A DNA stretch of 63,447 nt, from the NCBI GenBank assembly GCA_035565335.1, contig DATMSO010000105.1:1-63447 (forward strand). Direction: 5' to 3'. How positions within the stretch are numbered: position 1 is the stretch's first letter; the number at the start of each line of letters is the position of its first letter. The notes beneath the pieces were generated by a model. The model was not told where the DNA came from and made no database searches. It saw only the letters and a list, made by a program, of their open reading frames with translations. This document shows positions 63,326 through 63,447 of the stretch, in pieces. The translations under genes were made by a program, and so were the position numbers. This DNA is from Methylovorus sp035565335. Lineage in GTDB: Bacteria > Pseudomonadota > Gammaproteobacteria > Burkholderiales > Methylophilaceae.

Positions 63326-63447
63326 ATGGCTAATAGCGCACAGGCGAGAAAACGTGCCCGTCAGGCAGTTAAGCAACGCGCCCACAACGCCAGCTTACGT
63401 TCCACTCTGCGCACCGCGATCAAAAAGATCATCAAAGCGGTTGAAGC
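63326..63447 (+). CDS. rpsT: 30S ribosomal protein S20 (5' part, cut by the window end)
   Basis: The first 40 codons read MANSAQARKRARQAVKQRAH... with RSTLRTAIKKIIKAVE following, the N-terminus of S20, which binds 16S rRNA. AGGAT lies 7 bases before the ATG. The rest is outside the window. Confidence 0.95.
   Translation, partial: MANSAQARKRARQAVKQRAHNASLRSTLRTAIKKIIKAVE

Overview
The window looks like chromosome from a betaproteobacterium. Best guess is the Methylophilaceae (a methylotroph such as Methylobacillus or Methylovorus), judged from gene order, protein style and a base composition in the mid-to-high 50s % GC; the family call is inference. Most of the window is core genome with tight operons. 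I saw no insertion sequence, prophage, CRISPR array, tRNA or rRNA gene.

Layout. (1) 113-6331, + strand: outer-membrane biogenesis and housekeeping (lptD, surA, pdxA, rsmA, adk). (2) 6421-12540, +: leuS, lptE, holA, proA, nadD. (3) 12684-17699, -: a biotin operon (unknown membrane protein, bioB, bioF, bioH, bioC, bioD; no bioA here). (4) 17766-24951: comF and trmL (+), gpsA, SH3 protein, secB, grxC and rhodanese (-), then gpmI and envC (+). (5) 25042-33825: accessory and stress genes: a glycosyltransferase, an iron-type alcohol dehydrogenase with yjbQ, a lipoprotein, a lytic transglycosylase, a divergent HxlR regulator/qorB pair with its operator, and clpB behind a clear sigma-32 promoter. (6) 34058-38351, +: a cyclic-di-GMP pair (PAS-PAS-GAF-PAS-GGDEF-EAL, then HD-GYP). 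(7) 38457-50930: the most interesting block, described below. (8) 51163-56003: catalase, two small exported unknowns, a zinc alcohol dehydrogenase and a DUF808 membrane protein. (9) 56084-63447: msrB, a molybdopterin oxidoreductase, lspA, ileS, ribF, murJ (-), and the start of rpsT (+).

The 38-51 kb block reads as one metal/redox respiratory module. An operon of a small membrane protein, a cytochrome c and an OprC-type TonB receptor carries the complete CxxxM/HxM copper-ligand signature. A second operon encodes another TonB receptor, a Cys/His-bearing Asp-box beta-propeller protein and a thioredoxin-like protein. Each operon has one near-identical 17-bp palindrome (TGCGACA-N3-TGTCGCA) at its promoter, at almost the same distance from the -10 box. 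The palindrome fits the site known for RegA/RegR-family regulators. A RegB/RegA pair is encoded beside the second receptor. RegB keeps the quinone-site heptad and the redox cysteine, and adds a periplasmic loop with 11 Met and 4 His in 26 residues. Directly downstream lie cydP-cydA-cydB-cydX for the copper-free bd oxidase. My inference is a RegBA variant that reads copper as well as quinone redox state and sets copper import against oxidase choice.
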